Shown here piece by piece: positions 16,754-24,911 of a stretch of 64,000 bases of DNA. The position numbers were made by a program, and so were the translations under genes. The notes under the pieces were generated by a model. The model did no database searches. It was not told the origin of the DNA and saw only the letters and a list, made by a program, of their open reading frames with translations. This DNA comes from Photobacterium sp. TY1-4 (GTDB lineage Bacteria > Pseudomonadota > Gammaproteobacteria > Enterobacterales > Vibrionaceae): assembly GCF_025398175.1 (NCBI RefSeq), contig NZ_CP099735.1, positions 744,001 through 808,000 of the forward strand, in the 5' to 3' direction. Each line of letters begins with the position of its first letter. Positions within the stretch are counted from its first letter, which is position 1.

Positions 16754-18097
16754 CTATTCACGCACATAGCCGTTGTTATAGTGCCTGACATCGGGCACGA
16801 TATTATGCTTGTTCAACAAGCGATACATAGTCGCCCGAGAGACGCCAAGGTCCTTCGCAGCGGATGCAACCTGCCCCCGGTGTGTTTCGAGCACGGCAAC
16901 CAACACATCTTTTTCAGCTTCATCTTTAATATTTCTCAGACTCTGCTTGAGATTTGCCTTGCTCGGCAGATCAAAATGCTCTGCCCGAACTTCGTTGCCT
17001 TCAGCCAGTAACGCAGCGCGCTTCACTTGATTGATCAGTTCACGCACGTTGCCCGGCCAGCTATATCGCAGCAGTAACTGCTTGGAGTCTTCAGAAAAAC
17101 TGGACGCCATCGTACTGTACTCACGAGCAAACTTGGTCAGGAAGGTTTCTGCGAGCAAGAAAATATCTGAACCACGTTCCCGCAAGGTTGGCACTTTGAT
17201 GTGAAAAACGTTCAGACGATAATACAGCTCTTTGCTGAACTCGCCATTGGCCACCGCGGCTTCCAAATCAGCGCTGGATGAGGCAATAATACGCACATCC
17301 GCAGATGAGTCATCTTCCAGCGAATCTCCCGCCGGGGTCTGGAGGAAAGACAGCAATTCGTCCTGTAACTCTTTTGTAAGCTCTTCAACATTATCCAGTA
17401 AAATCGTGCCATTGAAATGGGAACCATCTTCCTGAACATAAGAGCCGTCCAGGAATGAGGCTTTGTCATCTTCCTTGGTCAGGGAGCCACAATTGACAGT
17501 AATAAAGGGGGCATTTCTCCGTTTCGACAAGCTATGAATGGACTTCGCAATCAGCTCTTTTCCGGTCCCGTTTTCCCCGGTCAGGAAAACGTTCACTTCC
17601 GTCATTGCGACGCGACGCACCATATCTCGTAACTGCTTGATTGATTTTGACTCACCAAACAGCCCCATATCATGCTGAGAGGTCACTTCGACCCAGGAGC
17701 TGGATTCAATTTCCAGCATCCCCAGCTGATGACCAACAGTATCCAGCAAATGACTGCCTGGGATCGGTACCGAAAAATAATCAACACAGAAGTTATTGAT
17801 GAACTGACAGATAGCATCCGTTTTCAACTGTTCTTTTTTAATGATCGCAATCCATTTGACCTGCTTCGTTTTATTTGCCCTTAAAGAAATGCTATTCAAG
17901 CTAAAATCATTATTGCTCAAATCTACAATACATATACAAGGACTGAATTCTTCCAGGATTGAATCAGCCGTCCGTAAGTCATAACAACAATGAGTTTTCC
18001 AACCTGATTGTTCCAAAAGCGCAATCCAAGGTTCATAATTGCAACCAATTGCAACCAGTCGACCATTTATTGTTTTATTTTGACATTGAGCCACCAT
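16754..18097 (-). CDS. VpsR-like enhancer-binding-type regulator lacking GAFTGA
   Basis: A 447-residue regulator with an atypical receiver domain (about residues 10-130), an AAA+ domain (about 145-385) and a Fis-type helix-turn-helix (GQVASAAKDLGVSRATMYRL). Counting from ATG 18097, the receiver aspartate in CIVDL falls at residue 59, the position used in V. cholerae VpsR. Walker A is GENGTGKE (174-181). The GAFTGA loop is absent, replaced by a shortened segment, and Walker B reads LLDN instead of LLDE. Such features in VpsR go with sigma-70 rather than sigma-54 activation. It neighbours the secreted-fibre operon and is its likely regulator. Confidence 0.82.
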   Translation of the reverse strand: MVAQCQNKTINGRLVAIGCNYEPWIALLEQSGWKTHCCYDLRTADSILEEFSPCICIVDLSNNDFSLNSISLRANKTKQVKWIAIIKKEQLKTDAICQFINNFCVDYFSVPIPGSHLLDTVGHQLGMLEIESSSWVEVTSQHDMGLFGESKSIKQLRDMVRRVAMTEVNVFLTGENGTGKELIAKSIHSLSKRRNAPFITVNCGSLTKEDDKASFLDGSYVQEDGSHFNGTILLDNVEELTKELQDELLSFLQTPAGDSLEDDSSADVRIIASSSADLEAAVANGEFSKELYYRLNVFHIKVPTLRERGSDIFLLAETFLTKFAREYSTMASSFSEDSKQLLLRYSWPGNVRELINQVKRAALLAEGNEVRAEHFDLPSKANLKQSLRNIKDEAEKDVLVAVLETHRGQVASAAKDLGVSRATMYRLLNKHNIVPDVRHYNNGYVRE

Positions 18098-18318
18098 AGA
18101 AGTCACCTTCTTTCAATGTACATATTATTATTGATGTCTTAAAAATATAGGCAATAAACGACGAGCTTGCAGGGTATCAGATGTAAGAATAGTCTCTAAA
18201 AGGGATTAGTCATGATGAGAAAGATACATTACTTTTTCAGATCAATCAGTTATGATTCGAAAAACCAGTAACAAAATTATACAGAAATGCATGGAAAATG
18301 TTTGGTAACAACAAAAAA

Positions 18319-18340
18319 GGTACAGTGCGTACACTGTACC
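18319..18340 (-). terminator. Terminator of the Fap-like subunit operon
   Basis: A perfect 9-bp stem (18319-18327 with 18332-18340) is followed on the minus strand by TTTTTTGTTGTT. It isolates the operon (21456 to 18392) from the regulator downstream. Confidence 0.85.
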
Positions 18341-18391
18341 TCATCAAACAATAAAAATTAACTATGTGTTTAGTTTAATATCGAATTTTCC

Positions 18392-18901
18392 TTAGTGGCG
18401 GCTGAACAGCAGCGCATTATTCAACCGATTTTCATAAATAGTTTGCTTAATGTATCCGTTCATATCCGCCTCAATATCCATGATGGTCTCGGTGCTGATT
18501 TGTGTCCCGTCATCAAAGTTCTGGATGACAAAGCCGGATGCTTCGGAATCAATGGTTGAATACTTGATCTCATTATTCTCAACCCGAATGTGCCTGAGTG
18601 GGTTATCCAGCGGCACCGATTTATCGCCGGTTGGACTGACCAGCATCCCATTGTTAATCGTAAAATCGGCGATATGGGTCGACAACACCTTTTCACCATT
18701 GATCGCTGTTGTAATCGACAGGCCGATATTGATTATGCTGTCGTTGATAGAAACAAACCCACCGCGCATAGAAGCCATCTCGCTATCGCTAAGGGACGTC
18801 AGCCCCAGATCATCCACGGTCATAAAGTTGACGGATGCCTGCGCAACAACAGCAGCCCCTCCTATTGCTGATGCAACGAAAATACGAGTTAACTTTTTCA
18901 T
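18392..18901 (-). CDS. Secreted protein with signal peptide plus double-glycine leader (Fap locus)
   Basis: A 169-residue protein with a Sec signal peptide (cleavage after about residue 22, AQA) followed by LSDSEMASMRGG at residues 37-48. This fits the bacteriocin-type leader LSxxELxxIxGG that C39 peptidases cut (Leu -12, Ser -11, Glu -8, Met -7, Met -4, Gly-Gly). The mature part (about 121 residues) is beta-rich with repeated Ile/Asn-containing strands (SINDSIINIGLSITTAING). It starts 8 bases after the C39 peptidase gene, so the peptidase is the obvious processing enzyme. By position it could be a FapE-like factor; sequence similarity is not evident to me. Confidence 0.8.
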   Translation of the reverse strand: MKKLTRIFVASAIGGAAVVAQASVNFMTVDDLGLTSLSDSEMASMRGGFVSINDSIINIGLSITTAINGEKVLSTHIADFTINNGMLVSPTGDKSVPLDNPLRHIRVENNEIKYSTIDSEASGFVIQNFDDGTQISTETIMDIEADMNGYIKQTIYENRLNNALLFSRH

Positions 18902-18909
18902 ACTAGCCT

Positions 18910-19584
18910 CTAATAATCGTTTGCTCCCGGTAGTGTAATACTAAAGGTTGCAAGTGAATCTCTCGCGATCGCTTCAGACGAAGGCGACGGCGTGTAGATA
19001 TTATAATTTTCATCCGTTATGAAGCTCTCTCTTCCTTGCTGTACATGACTTTTTACCAATAGCACTGCGCCTTTATAATATTTCTTAAAATCTTTAATTG
19101 GCATAACCATGGTACCACGCGACGGATCACCCAGAATAACCTGGCGGCTGTTCATACCTTTAATGACGACAAAGTGCATATAGCCATCAAAATTGACAAT
19201 GGTTATTGCTGGAATTTGTAGTTCCCCGAATTTCTCTAAAGGGAGATTATACCCATTCGCATCCAATCCAATTGAAACCAGGTAGTTTCTCATATCCAAC
19301 ATTGAGAAGCCTTGCTTTTCAATTTTTTCCTTATTGCCATTTTTGAACATGAATTCAAAAACAGTATTTTCCTGTGTATCCCGGCCATAGTGATAAGTTA
19401 CCAATGAAGCAACTGCAGCTGAGCCACAGCTGAAATCATATTGCTGACGATAAACATCGCCGAATAATTTCTCCTGATAACTTTTCACATTTATATTATA
19501 CGCGCCCCGGCTTGGAAAATAATCAAGCGCATAAAGACTACTGCTTGCTAACAGGCCTATCGTCAATATAACTGCTCTTTTCAT
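18910..19584 (-). CDS. Exported C39-family cysteine peptidase (FapD-like)
   Basis: A 224-residue protein with a signal peptide (about residues 1-19) and a C39 peptidase domain. The oxyanion glutamines lie in RQQYDFSCG, with Cys53 the nucleophile; His137 is in MHFVV and Asp153 in LGDPSRG. C39 domains usually belong to ABC exporters and cut double-glycine leaders in the cytosol. This one is free-standing and periplasmic, as FapD is in the Pseudomonas Fap system. It sits between subunit genes and the double-glycine protein, both likely clients. I prefer ATG 19584; GTG 19590 is possible. Confidence 0.85.
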   Translation of the reverse strand: MKRAVILTIGLLASSSLYALDYFPSRGAYNINVKSYQEKLFGDVYRQQYDFSCGSAAVASLVTYHYGRDTQENTVFEFMFKNGNKEKIEKQGFSMLDMRNYLVSIGLDANGYNLPLEKFGELQIPAITIVNFDGYMHFVVIKGMNSRQVILGDPSRGTMVMPIKDFKKYYKGAVLLVKSHVQQGRESFITDENYNIYTPSPSSEAIARDSLATFSITLPGANDY

Positions 19585-19669
19585 AATCACTACCGAAGTT
19601 TTTCTCTGTGTACCGACTCAACGCTGAAAGACTTTTATGCATGGTCCAGTTTTCCAGCAGATGGGAATA

Positions 19670-19689
19670 AAGGGCCGTAAACGGCCCTT
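19670..19689 (-). terminator. Intercistronic hairpin between subunit and peptidase genes
   Basis: A 9-bp stem (19670-19678 with 19681-19689) lies just after the 190-residue subunit gene and is followed on the minus strand by TTTATTCC. The short U-tract suggests partial termination, which would make subunits more abundant than the peptidase. Confidence 0.55.
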
Positions 19690-19697
19690 CATCCTGG

Positions 19698-20270
19698 TTA
19701 GTAGTTGCCGTTGTCCGGACTCACTACGCCCCCACCTGAGCCAACCAATGCTGCATTTGTGCTGGTTGTTTGTTGAACCATTGAGTTATTACCTACGTTC
19801 TGACCAGCCATGCTGATACCAGACGCGTCGCCGAATGCACGGTACATGGTGTTTTCATGGTCAACCACAACATTCGTTGGGCTTCCCTTACAGCATGCAC
19901 CGCCATAAGTGACACTGGCATCCATCACATCACCATAGAGCTTGGACTCAGCCAGATACTTTTCCATATCCTTCGATATTTTTTTGGTAAAGGATGCATC
20001 CACTTCTTTATTAATCTCCTTGGTGTTTCGGTAGTAATTGCCGACATCTTTCAAAATTAATTTGTCATCATCCGTGTTACCGACGTTACTTTTATATATA
20101 TTTTTTGTTTTTGAAAATTCTGCACTTTTGTATACTGAGAGATTCCCGCTACCCTCAATAGTGATATCACCATCATGATGATCATAGCCGTAGCCGCTAT
20201 CATACCCGTCAGCTAAAGCCAGCGGGGAAGCCACGAGTGCTGCAACTAGCATAAGATTACATTTACGCAT
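19698..20270 (-). CDS. Secreted fibre-subunit-like protein, paralogue B (Fap-like)
   Basis: A 190-residue protein with a signal peptide (cleaved after about residue 20, ALA). It has a Gly/Tyr/His/Asp-rich start, a charged middle, the conserved VTYGGACC with adjacent cysteines, and the fibre-type motif SGISMAGQNVGNNSMVQQ. This motif resembles both FapC repeats (GxNxAxGxxN) and curlin repeats (Sx5QxxxxNx5Q). It is a clear paralogue of the 203-residue protein at 20845-21456 in leader, CC motif and C-terminus. It probably polymerises outside the cell. Composition is AT-rich compared with flanking genes. Confidence 0.78.
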   Translation of the reverse strand: MRKCNLMLVAALVASPLALADGYDSGYGYDHHDGDITIEGSGNLSVYKSAEFSKTKNIYKSNVGNTDDDKLILKDVGNYYRNTKEINKEVDASFTKKISKDMEKYLAESKLYGDVMDASVTYGGACCKGSPTNVVVDHENTMYRAFGDASGISMAGQNVGNNSMVQQTTSTNAALVGSGGGVVSPDNGNY

Positions 20271-20429
20271 GATCTTACTCCAAATAATATATGCTTTTAT
20301 TTATAATATCCGCGCTTTGTTATAGTAATGCCTGTAAATCAACTCTGTGATTCAAATTGGCATACGACAACAGAAGTATTGTTATATTGTCCTGCGAAAC
20401 CCAATGTATATCCCAATAGGTTTTTGGTC

Positions 20430-20453
20430 GCTGACATATTTTCATATGTCAGC
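20430..20453 (-). other. Perfect intercistronic hairpin without U-tract
   Basis: A perfect 10-bp stem (20430-20439 with 20444-20453) has loop TTTC and lies 18 bases past the 110-residue gene, in a 200-base gap before the next subunit gene. No T run follows on the minus strand, so it is more likely an mRNA-stabilising or processing element than a terminator. Confidence 0.6.
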
Positions 20454-20470
20454 ATAGATAGACTAACAAT

Positions 20471-20803
20471 TTACTTCAATGTCAGGTTAACCACGGTCGC
20501 ATTTTGAATTAACACATTGTTACCAGTGTTTTGGACCACACTAACAATACCGGAAGTATTACTAAAGGTTCCCTCAGCAATAATATTGTCTCCGGTAATA
20601 TTGTTATATGCCCCATTACCTGCAACATCGCCATACATATCTGAACTTGCGTGAATATTATCGATTTGTAATTCGTATTGACCGCCGCGAGACATGGTCA
20701 GTACGTCTTCACTCAAGGAATCAGAATTTGCTAGAATATCCAACTCATCAGCAATTGCTCCACCCGAGATGAAAGCCAGTGCAATCAGCGTTAAATATTT
20801 CAT
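20471..20803 (-). CDS. Short fibre-subunit-like protein with double-glycine leader
   Basis: A 110-residue protein with a Sec signal peptide (cleavage near residue 18, AIA) followed by LSEDVLTMSRGG at residues 30-41, a double-glycine leader with Leu -12, Ser -11 and Leu -7. The mature part of about 69 residues holds the fibre motif SGIVSVVQNTGNNVLIQ, shared with the two larger subunits. It could be the nucleator or minor subunit, as FapB or CsgB are. It lies 41 bases after the 203-residue gene and is preceded by GGAGG. Confidence 0.78.
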   Translation of the reverse strand: MKYLTLIALAFISGGAIADELDILANSDSLSEDVLTMSRGGQYELQIDNIHASSDMYGDVAGNGAYNNITGDNIIAEGTFSNTSGIVSVVQNTGNNVLIQNATVVNLTLK

Positions 20804-20844
20804 GACTTCCTCCTGAGGGCTGAAATTCAGCCCTCAGCTATGTG

Positions 20845-21456
20845 TTATTGACTGGTTAACATTGCATTGGTACTGGCACTTTGTTGAACCAAAGAGTTGT
20901 TCCCTGCGTTTTGACCTGCAATATTAATCCCTGACGCACCGGTGTAAGCATCTTGCATTGAGTTACTGTGTGTAACTTGTAGTGAAGAAGGATCTGCATC
21001 ACCACCGCCATAATGACCCCAACCACCTTGATTACAGCATGCACCACCATAAGTCACATCACTGTAGGTGACTGAGCCATCCATGTAGGAAGTGGCCATG
21101 TAGTACTTCTCATCAATATCAATTTTGATGTTTTTGCTCATATCCCATTTACTGTTGTCAGTAAATTCATAGATATTTTTATTATTGACGTTATACAGCT
21201 TCATCGTATCATCATCGCTGTTATAACTGTCTTTAACCGTCACATTTTTCTCATGGGATACCGTCAGTTTTTTATCGATATCTTTATTGAATGAATCAGT
21301 GACTGTAACATCATGATCATCATCATGATAACCATTGTCGTAACCTGAACTGCCTGATGTTGAATATGGGTCATAGTCATGACCATATGGGTCATTCGCC
21401 AGGGCAAGCGGTGAACTAACAACTGCTACTAAAAGTGCGATATGTGTTTTACGCAT
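20845..21456 (-). CDS. Secreted fibre-subunit-like protein, paralogue A (Fap-like), first gene of the operon
   Basis: A 203-residue protein with a signal peptide (cleavage after about residue 20, ALA). It has a Tyr/Gly/Asp/His-rich N-terminus, a Lys/Asp-rich central region with alternating Val/Thr strands, the VTYGGACC cysteine pair and a His/Gly-rich loop. The terminal motif is SGINIAGQNAGNNSLVQQ. Single-motif subunits are much shorter than Pseudomonas FapC, which carries three repeats. As the promoter-proximal gene it is likely the major subunit. Histidine- and aspartate-rich clusters (YHDDDHD) might bind metal. Confidence 0.78.
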   Translation of the reverse strand: MRKTHIALLVAVVSSPLALANDPYGHDYDPYSTSGSSGYDNGYHDDDHDVTVTDSFNKDIDKKLTVSHEKNVTVKDSYNSDDDTMKLYNVNNKNIYEFTDNSKWDMSKNIKIDIDEKYYMATSYMDGSVTYSDVTYGGACCNQGGWGHYGGGDADPSSLQVTHSNSMQDAYTGASGINIAGQNAGNNSLVQQSASTNAMLTSQ

Positions 21457-21930
21457 GATCCTACTCCAAATATGTTGAGTTGTTCTTTTTTATAATCACC
21501 CGCGTTGTACCGCGAGATAACTTAATCATAGTTTTGACCACTCGCACTTTTGTATTATTTTTAATAAATCCATTGCTATTTCCGTATAAAATTGCCCTCA
21601 TCAATCACTTTACATTCTAACGCTCCGGTTACGATAAATGTCTCTGATACAATGATATATTTTTATTTCTAAGACAATTTCTCAAAAGTTATGACCGTCA
21701 TGAAAAAGCATGACACTCTCATTCGCAAGACAAGAATTTTAAATTCTCAGCTAACATGACTTTCTCAGATAAGCTAGGATTTTCTTATGAACAAGCCACC
21801 TCTATTCCGGCATTAAAATCATAATAGTTTTAAAGAAAGCCTTGATTCATCAATGCTGGTGAATCATCAGGTTACATCACTTTATCAATACTATTTTGGG
21901 GTCTGCCTCTGTGAGGTAAGTGAGGGAATT
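21457..21930. promoter_or_regulatory. Divergent control region of the Fap-like locus
   Basis: This AT-rich 474-base interval separates the leftward subunit operon from the rightward pore gene. It contains TTCTCA three times in one orientation (21679, 21744, 21762; the last two followed by G and 18 bases apart) and a short palindrome ATGACCGTCAT (21691-21701). These are candidate binding sites for the neighbouring VpsR-like protein. An upstream ATG at 21853 is in frame with the pore gene but gives no signal peptide. Confidence 0.5.
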
Positions 21931-22977
21931 GTGAGTATTTTCAAGTTAAAAAGTCTGATCGTGCTGCTTGCTTTCTTCTCTGTCTCGGTTGCAGCAGAAG
22001 AGTCGACCGCACCCAAAAATAATGAGAAGCCAAAGCGCGTCCAAACCGTCGCCGATATCCTGGAGCAACCGGGTGTCCTCACCCCCAAAGGTTCCTTCGT
22101 CTTGGATACCTCTTTGTCTTACACCCAAAACTCATCCAATTCAGTGTCTGTTGTCGGGTACACCGTCCTCCCTTCACTGATCATTGGTTTGATCCGTGCC
22201 AGTGATATTGACCGGACCACACTCACTCTGGGTCTGTCCGGACGTTACGGCATCACCAACCGGCTGGAAGTCGAAGCCCGGATCCCCTGGGTCTACCGCT
22301 CCGATTCTATCTCAGAACGAGACCTGAACAGCGGATCAAATCAAGCAGCCTTACGCACCGTCGACGGCAGTGATCTGGGGGATATTGAGGCAGCTTTCAA
22401 ATACCAAATCAACATGCGTGAAGCGCCGTACTGGATCGGGAGTTTGCGCTTTAAAAGTACCACAGGGAAATCCCCCTATGATGTTCCGGTGAACAACCTC
22501 AATGACTTTGAAGAGCTGCCAACCGGCTCAGGTTTCCCCAGTATTGAACCGGGGATCTCGATGATCATGCCGATTGATCCGGCCGTGATCTTCATGAACT
22601 TCAGCTATATCTGGAATATTAAAGATGATGTGGAAGTTGATATCACCGTTGCCGATGAAGACGGCGAAAACGCACAGGATATCCGGGTCGACACCATCGA
22701 TTTGGGCGACACCATAGGTTTCAGCGCCGGGATGGGGTTTGCGGTCAACCCTAAGTTCTCATTCAGTATCGGGCTGAGCCATAAAACCATTCTTAAATCG
22801 AAAGTGAACGGCTCAACGGCTACCGATGCCAAACTGTTGCAGCTGGATTCCCTGTCATTCGGGGCAAACTATGCCGTCGATCGGGACACCACCATCAATA
22901 TCGGCGCCACCGCCGGCCTGACCGCCGATGCCCCTGACTTTCAGCTGTCGGTCCGCGTCCCTTATACCCTCAAATAA
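21931..22977 (+). CDS. FapF-like outer-membrane beta-barrel pore
   Basis: A 348-residue exported protein. After the signal peptide (about residues 1-22) comes a short region that may form the N-terminal helical plug (RVQTVADILEQPGVLTP). The rest consists of alternating amphipathic beta strands with the family-like motifs GSFVLDTSLSY, YGITNRLEVEARIPWVYR and LTLGLSGRYG. This pattern matches FapF, the trimeric pore that exports Fap fibre subunits. GTG 21931 follows GAGGG by four bases and yields a clean signal peptide, so I prefer it over ATG 21853. It is divergent from the subunit operon. Confidence 0.82.
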   Translation: MSIFKLKSLIVLLAFFSVSVAAEESTAPKNNEKPKRVQTVADILEQPGVLTPKGSFVLDTSLSYTQNSSNSVSVVGYTVLPSLIIGLIRASDIDRTTLTLGLSGRYGITNRLEVEARIPWVYRSDSISERDLNSGSNQAALRTVDGSDLGDIEAAFKYQINMREAPYWIGSLRFKSTTGKSPYDVPVNNLNDFEELPTGSGFPSIEPGISMIMPIDPAVIFMNFSYIWNIKDDVEVDITVADEDGENAQDIRVDTIDLGDTIGFSAGMGFAVNPKFSFSIGLSHKTILKSKVNGSTATDAKLLQLDSLSFGANYAVDRDTTINIGATAGLTADAPDFQLSVRVPYTLK

Positions 22978-22985
22978 TCCGAGCT

Positions 22986-23007
22986 CCCCCGGCGCACCTG
23001 CCGGGGG
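22986..23007 (+). terminator. Hairpin after the pore gene
   Basis: An 8-bp GC stem (22986-22993 with 23000-23007) lies just after the stop, with only a weak T-tract (CTACCTTTC). Confidence 0.55.
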
Positions 23008-23081
23008 CTACCTTTCAATGACTAAAGTCTAATTTTCCTCTATGCTATAGCGCTTACAATAGCAGTAACAGGAATGAAGAC

Positions 23082-23480
23082 ATGTCCAACCCACTTGATG
23101 CTTCCCGGATCGCAGAAATCCAGGCGTTTGATGCCGAGCAACGCTATAAATACCTGGTCAAAGAAGTCGTGGCGAATCGACAAATCTGGATCCTTACCGA
23201 TGAGCATGGCTGTGTCATGTTAAACACCGAAGACGAAGACTGTGTACCGGTCTGGCCGCATCAGGAATTTGCTGAAGCCTGGGCGACCGGTGAGTGGGAA
23301 AATTGTAAAGCCGAAGCCATTTCCCTGAATAAATGGCACAGTCGCTGGACTGTCGGCCTGGAAGACGATGAGCTGGCCATTGTGATTTTCCCGAATCAGG
23401 AAGAAGACGGGCTGGTTGTCTACCCGGATGAGCTGGATTTTGAGTTGAAGCAACAAGCGCGTAAGCAAGGTCAGCGGTAA
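23082..23480 (+). CDS. DUF2750 family protein (second copy)
   Basis: A 132-residue acidic cytosolic protein with the DUF2750 pattern: IWILTDEHGCVML, VPVWPHQEFAEAWA, NKWHSRWTVGLEDDE. It is related in layout to the product of 10376-10729 but not a recent duplicate. AGGA precedes ATG 23082. Function unknown. Confidence 0.75.
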   Translation: MSNPLDASRIAEIQAFDAEQRYKYLVKEVVANRQIWILTDEHGCVMLNTEDEDCVPVWPHQEFAEAWATGEWENCKAEAISLNKWHSRWTVGLEDDELAIVIFPNQEEDGLVVYPDELDFELKQQARKQGQR

Positions 23481-23733
23481 CACCGAAATCCTCGCACGAC
23501 GACAGTCCGGAGCAAGGGCGGTTTCCGCCCTTTTGGCTACCGGGCAATTTCACGCCATCGGTCTTCATTGCTGTCGATGGTCAGGGACGCGGTTTATGAT
23601 AGACGCGGTCTACGAAAGAAAGGCAGTATCGTGGTGAATCACCGCCGCGACTGCGACCAAACAATTCTTGCAGGACACCGCACTTTGAGGTTGTTTGGGT
23701 CTATCACCTCACGAACAACGGAGAAAGCATGCC

Positions 23734-24087
23734 ATGGAAGTGCTACTACATCACCTCAAACATAGCCCTGAGCAAATAGGCTTTGAGCAGGTCATTCAGA
23801 CCATCGACACCCACTACCATTACACCCCGACCACCTTCAGCAACGGGCTGGGCAAAGAAACGTTGGTCAACCCTGCCGGCAGTAACGAAGGTTCCTGTCG
23901 TATTTTTGCGTTTGCCCATTTACATCAACTGTCTGAGGCCGAAACGCTGGCCTGTTTCGGCCAGTTTTATCGCCAGGATGTCCTGCAAAACCCAGAAGGA
24001 CAGGATCACCTGAATATTCGTAACTTTATGAAGTACGGGTGGCAGGGGATTAATTTTACCGGAGAAGCCTTAGCGACCAAAAGCTAA
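23734..24087 (+). CDS. HopJ-family protein
   Basis: A 117-residue cytosolic protein matching the HopJ family: VIDTHYHYTPTTFSNG, NEGSCRIFAFAHL, ETLACFGQFYR and NIRNFMKYGWQGINF. The family is named after a plant-pathogen effector, but homologues are widespread in marine gamma-proteobacteria without type III secretion. No secretion genes lie nearby, so a housekeeping role is more likely. ATG 23734 is preceded by GGAGAAAGC. A short hairpin (24124-24140) follows. Confidence 0.82.
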   Translation: MEVLLHHLKHSPEQIGFEQVIQTIDTHYHYTPTTFSNGLGKETLVNPAGSNEGSCRIFAFAHLHQLSEAETLACFGQFYRQDVLQNPEGQDHLNIRNFMKYGWQGINFTGEALATKS

Positions 24088-24200
24088 GTTTCATCGCCAG
24101 GGTCACCTCGGCAAACTCATATCGGCGAGGCCACCTCGCCAACATCACTGCGAATCCTTGCGCTCATCTGAATGGCAGGCCCTCCCATCCGTTCACACAA

Positions 24201-24545
24201 TCAGAATGGGTGCTGACAGTGGGAGCATTTTGACGCCGGTTTCAGGAAGAACGGCGTCCGAGTTGCCCTCGCGCAGCGGTTGCAGAATTTTGTTGCGCGA
24301 ATTGTCAGCCAGGTTAAAGGCACCATAAAAGCCAGCAACCCCACCAGCATCGGTGTCGGCGGCTGCAGATAAATTAGAAGCCCACCGATCACCACGTTGC
24401 TAAAAATGGTGTACGCGGGCCACAACCGACGCTTGCGAACGGCGTCGTCCCCCCGTTGGAACAGCATGAAACTGCCGGCGGACAGCCCAAGCCAAATCAA
24501 AGCGAATGTAACAATAAGTTCCTGTTGCACAATTTCAATCCACAT
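24201..24545 (-). CDS. Small membrane protein with C-terminal zinc-ribbon-like tail
   Basis: A 114-residue protein with about three membrane segments (near residues 9-30, 45-63, 66-83), followed by a cytosolic tail with two cysteine pairs, CNRC and CSHC, resembling a zinc ribbon. ATG 24545 follows GAAGG. I do not recognise a family; the gene stands alone between unrelated neighbours. Confidence 0.65.
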   Translation of the reverse strand: MWIEIVQQELIVTFALIWLGLSAGSFMLFQRGDDAVRKRRLWPAYTIFSNVVIGGLLIYLQPPTPMLVGLLAFMVPLTWLTIRATKFCNRCARATRTPFFLKPASKCSHCQHPF

Positions 24546-24911
24546 CAAACCTTCAAACGGCGCCAGTGTAGCATTCTCCTGTCAGAAACTGCCAGAAAGC
24601 CATCCCATCCCATGTCCATGCCCACGCTCAAACGGCGCATTGACCCATCGCAAGATGCCACCATTTTGAAGTTTTTCATAACAACGCAGAGACGAAGCCC
24701 TTCTCACCCGTAATCTGAGATACGGTTCACAACCTGGAACTGAGCGGTCACGGATTGTTCAGCGCAAGTCTTGAAAAGCAGCCAGCCGGACCGATATCTT
24801 AAGCGTGCAGACAGGTGTTCCGGCGGAACATCGTGATTTATGTGAAGCAATTTGCGACACGAAATTCACCGTCTGAACCACTTGACCCTGGTGGTAACAA
24901 AAGGAGCATCA

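Noticed and set aside
20340-20375. Sigma-54 promoter-like TGGCAT near the subunit genes
   Set aside because: The downstream TTGC element is missing at the required spacing, and the adjacent regulator lacks the GAFTGA loop.
23734-24087. HopJ as a type III effector
   Set aside because: No secretion apparatus or effector-type N-terminus is seen; the family is widespread in non-pathogens.
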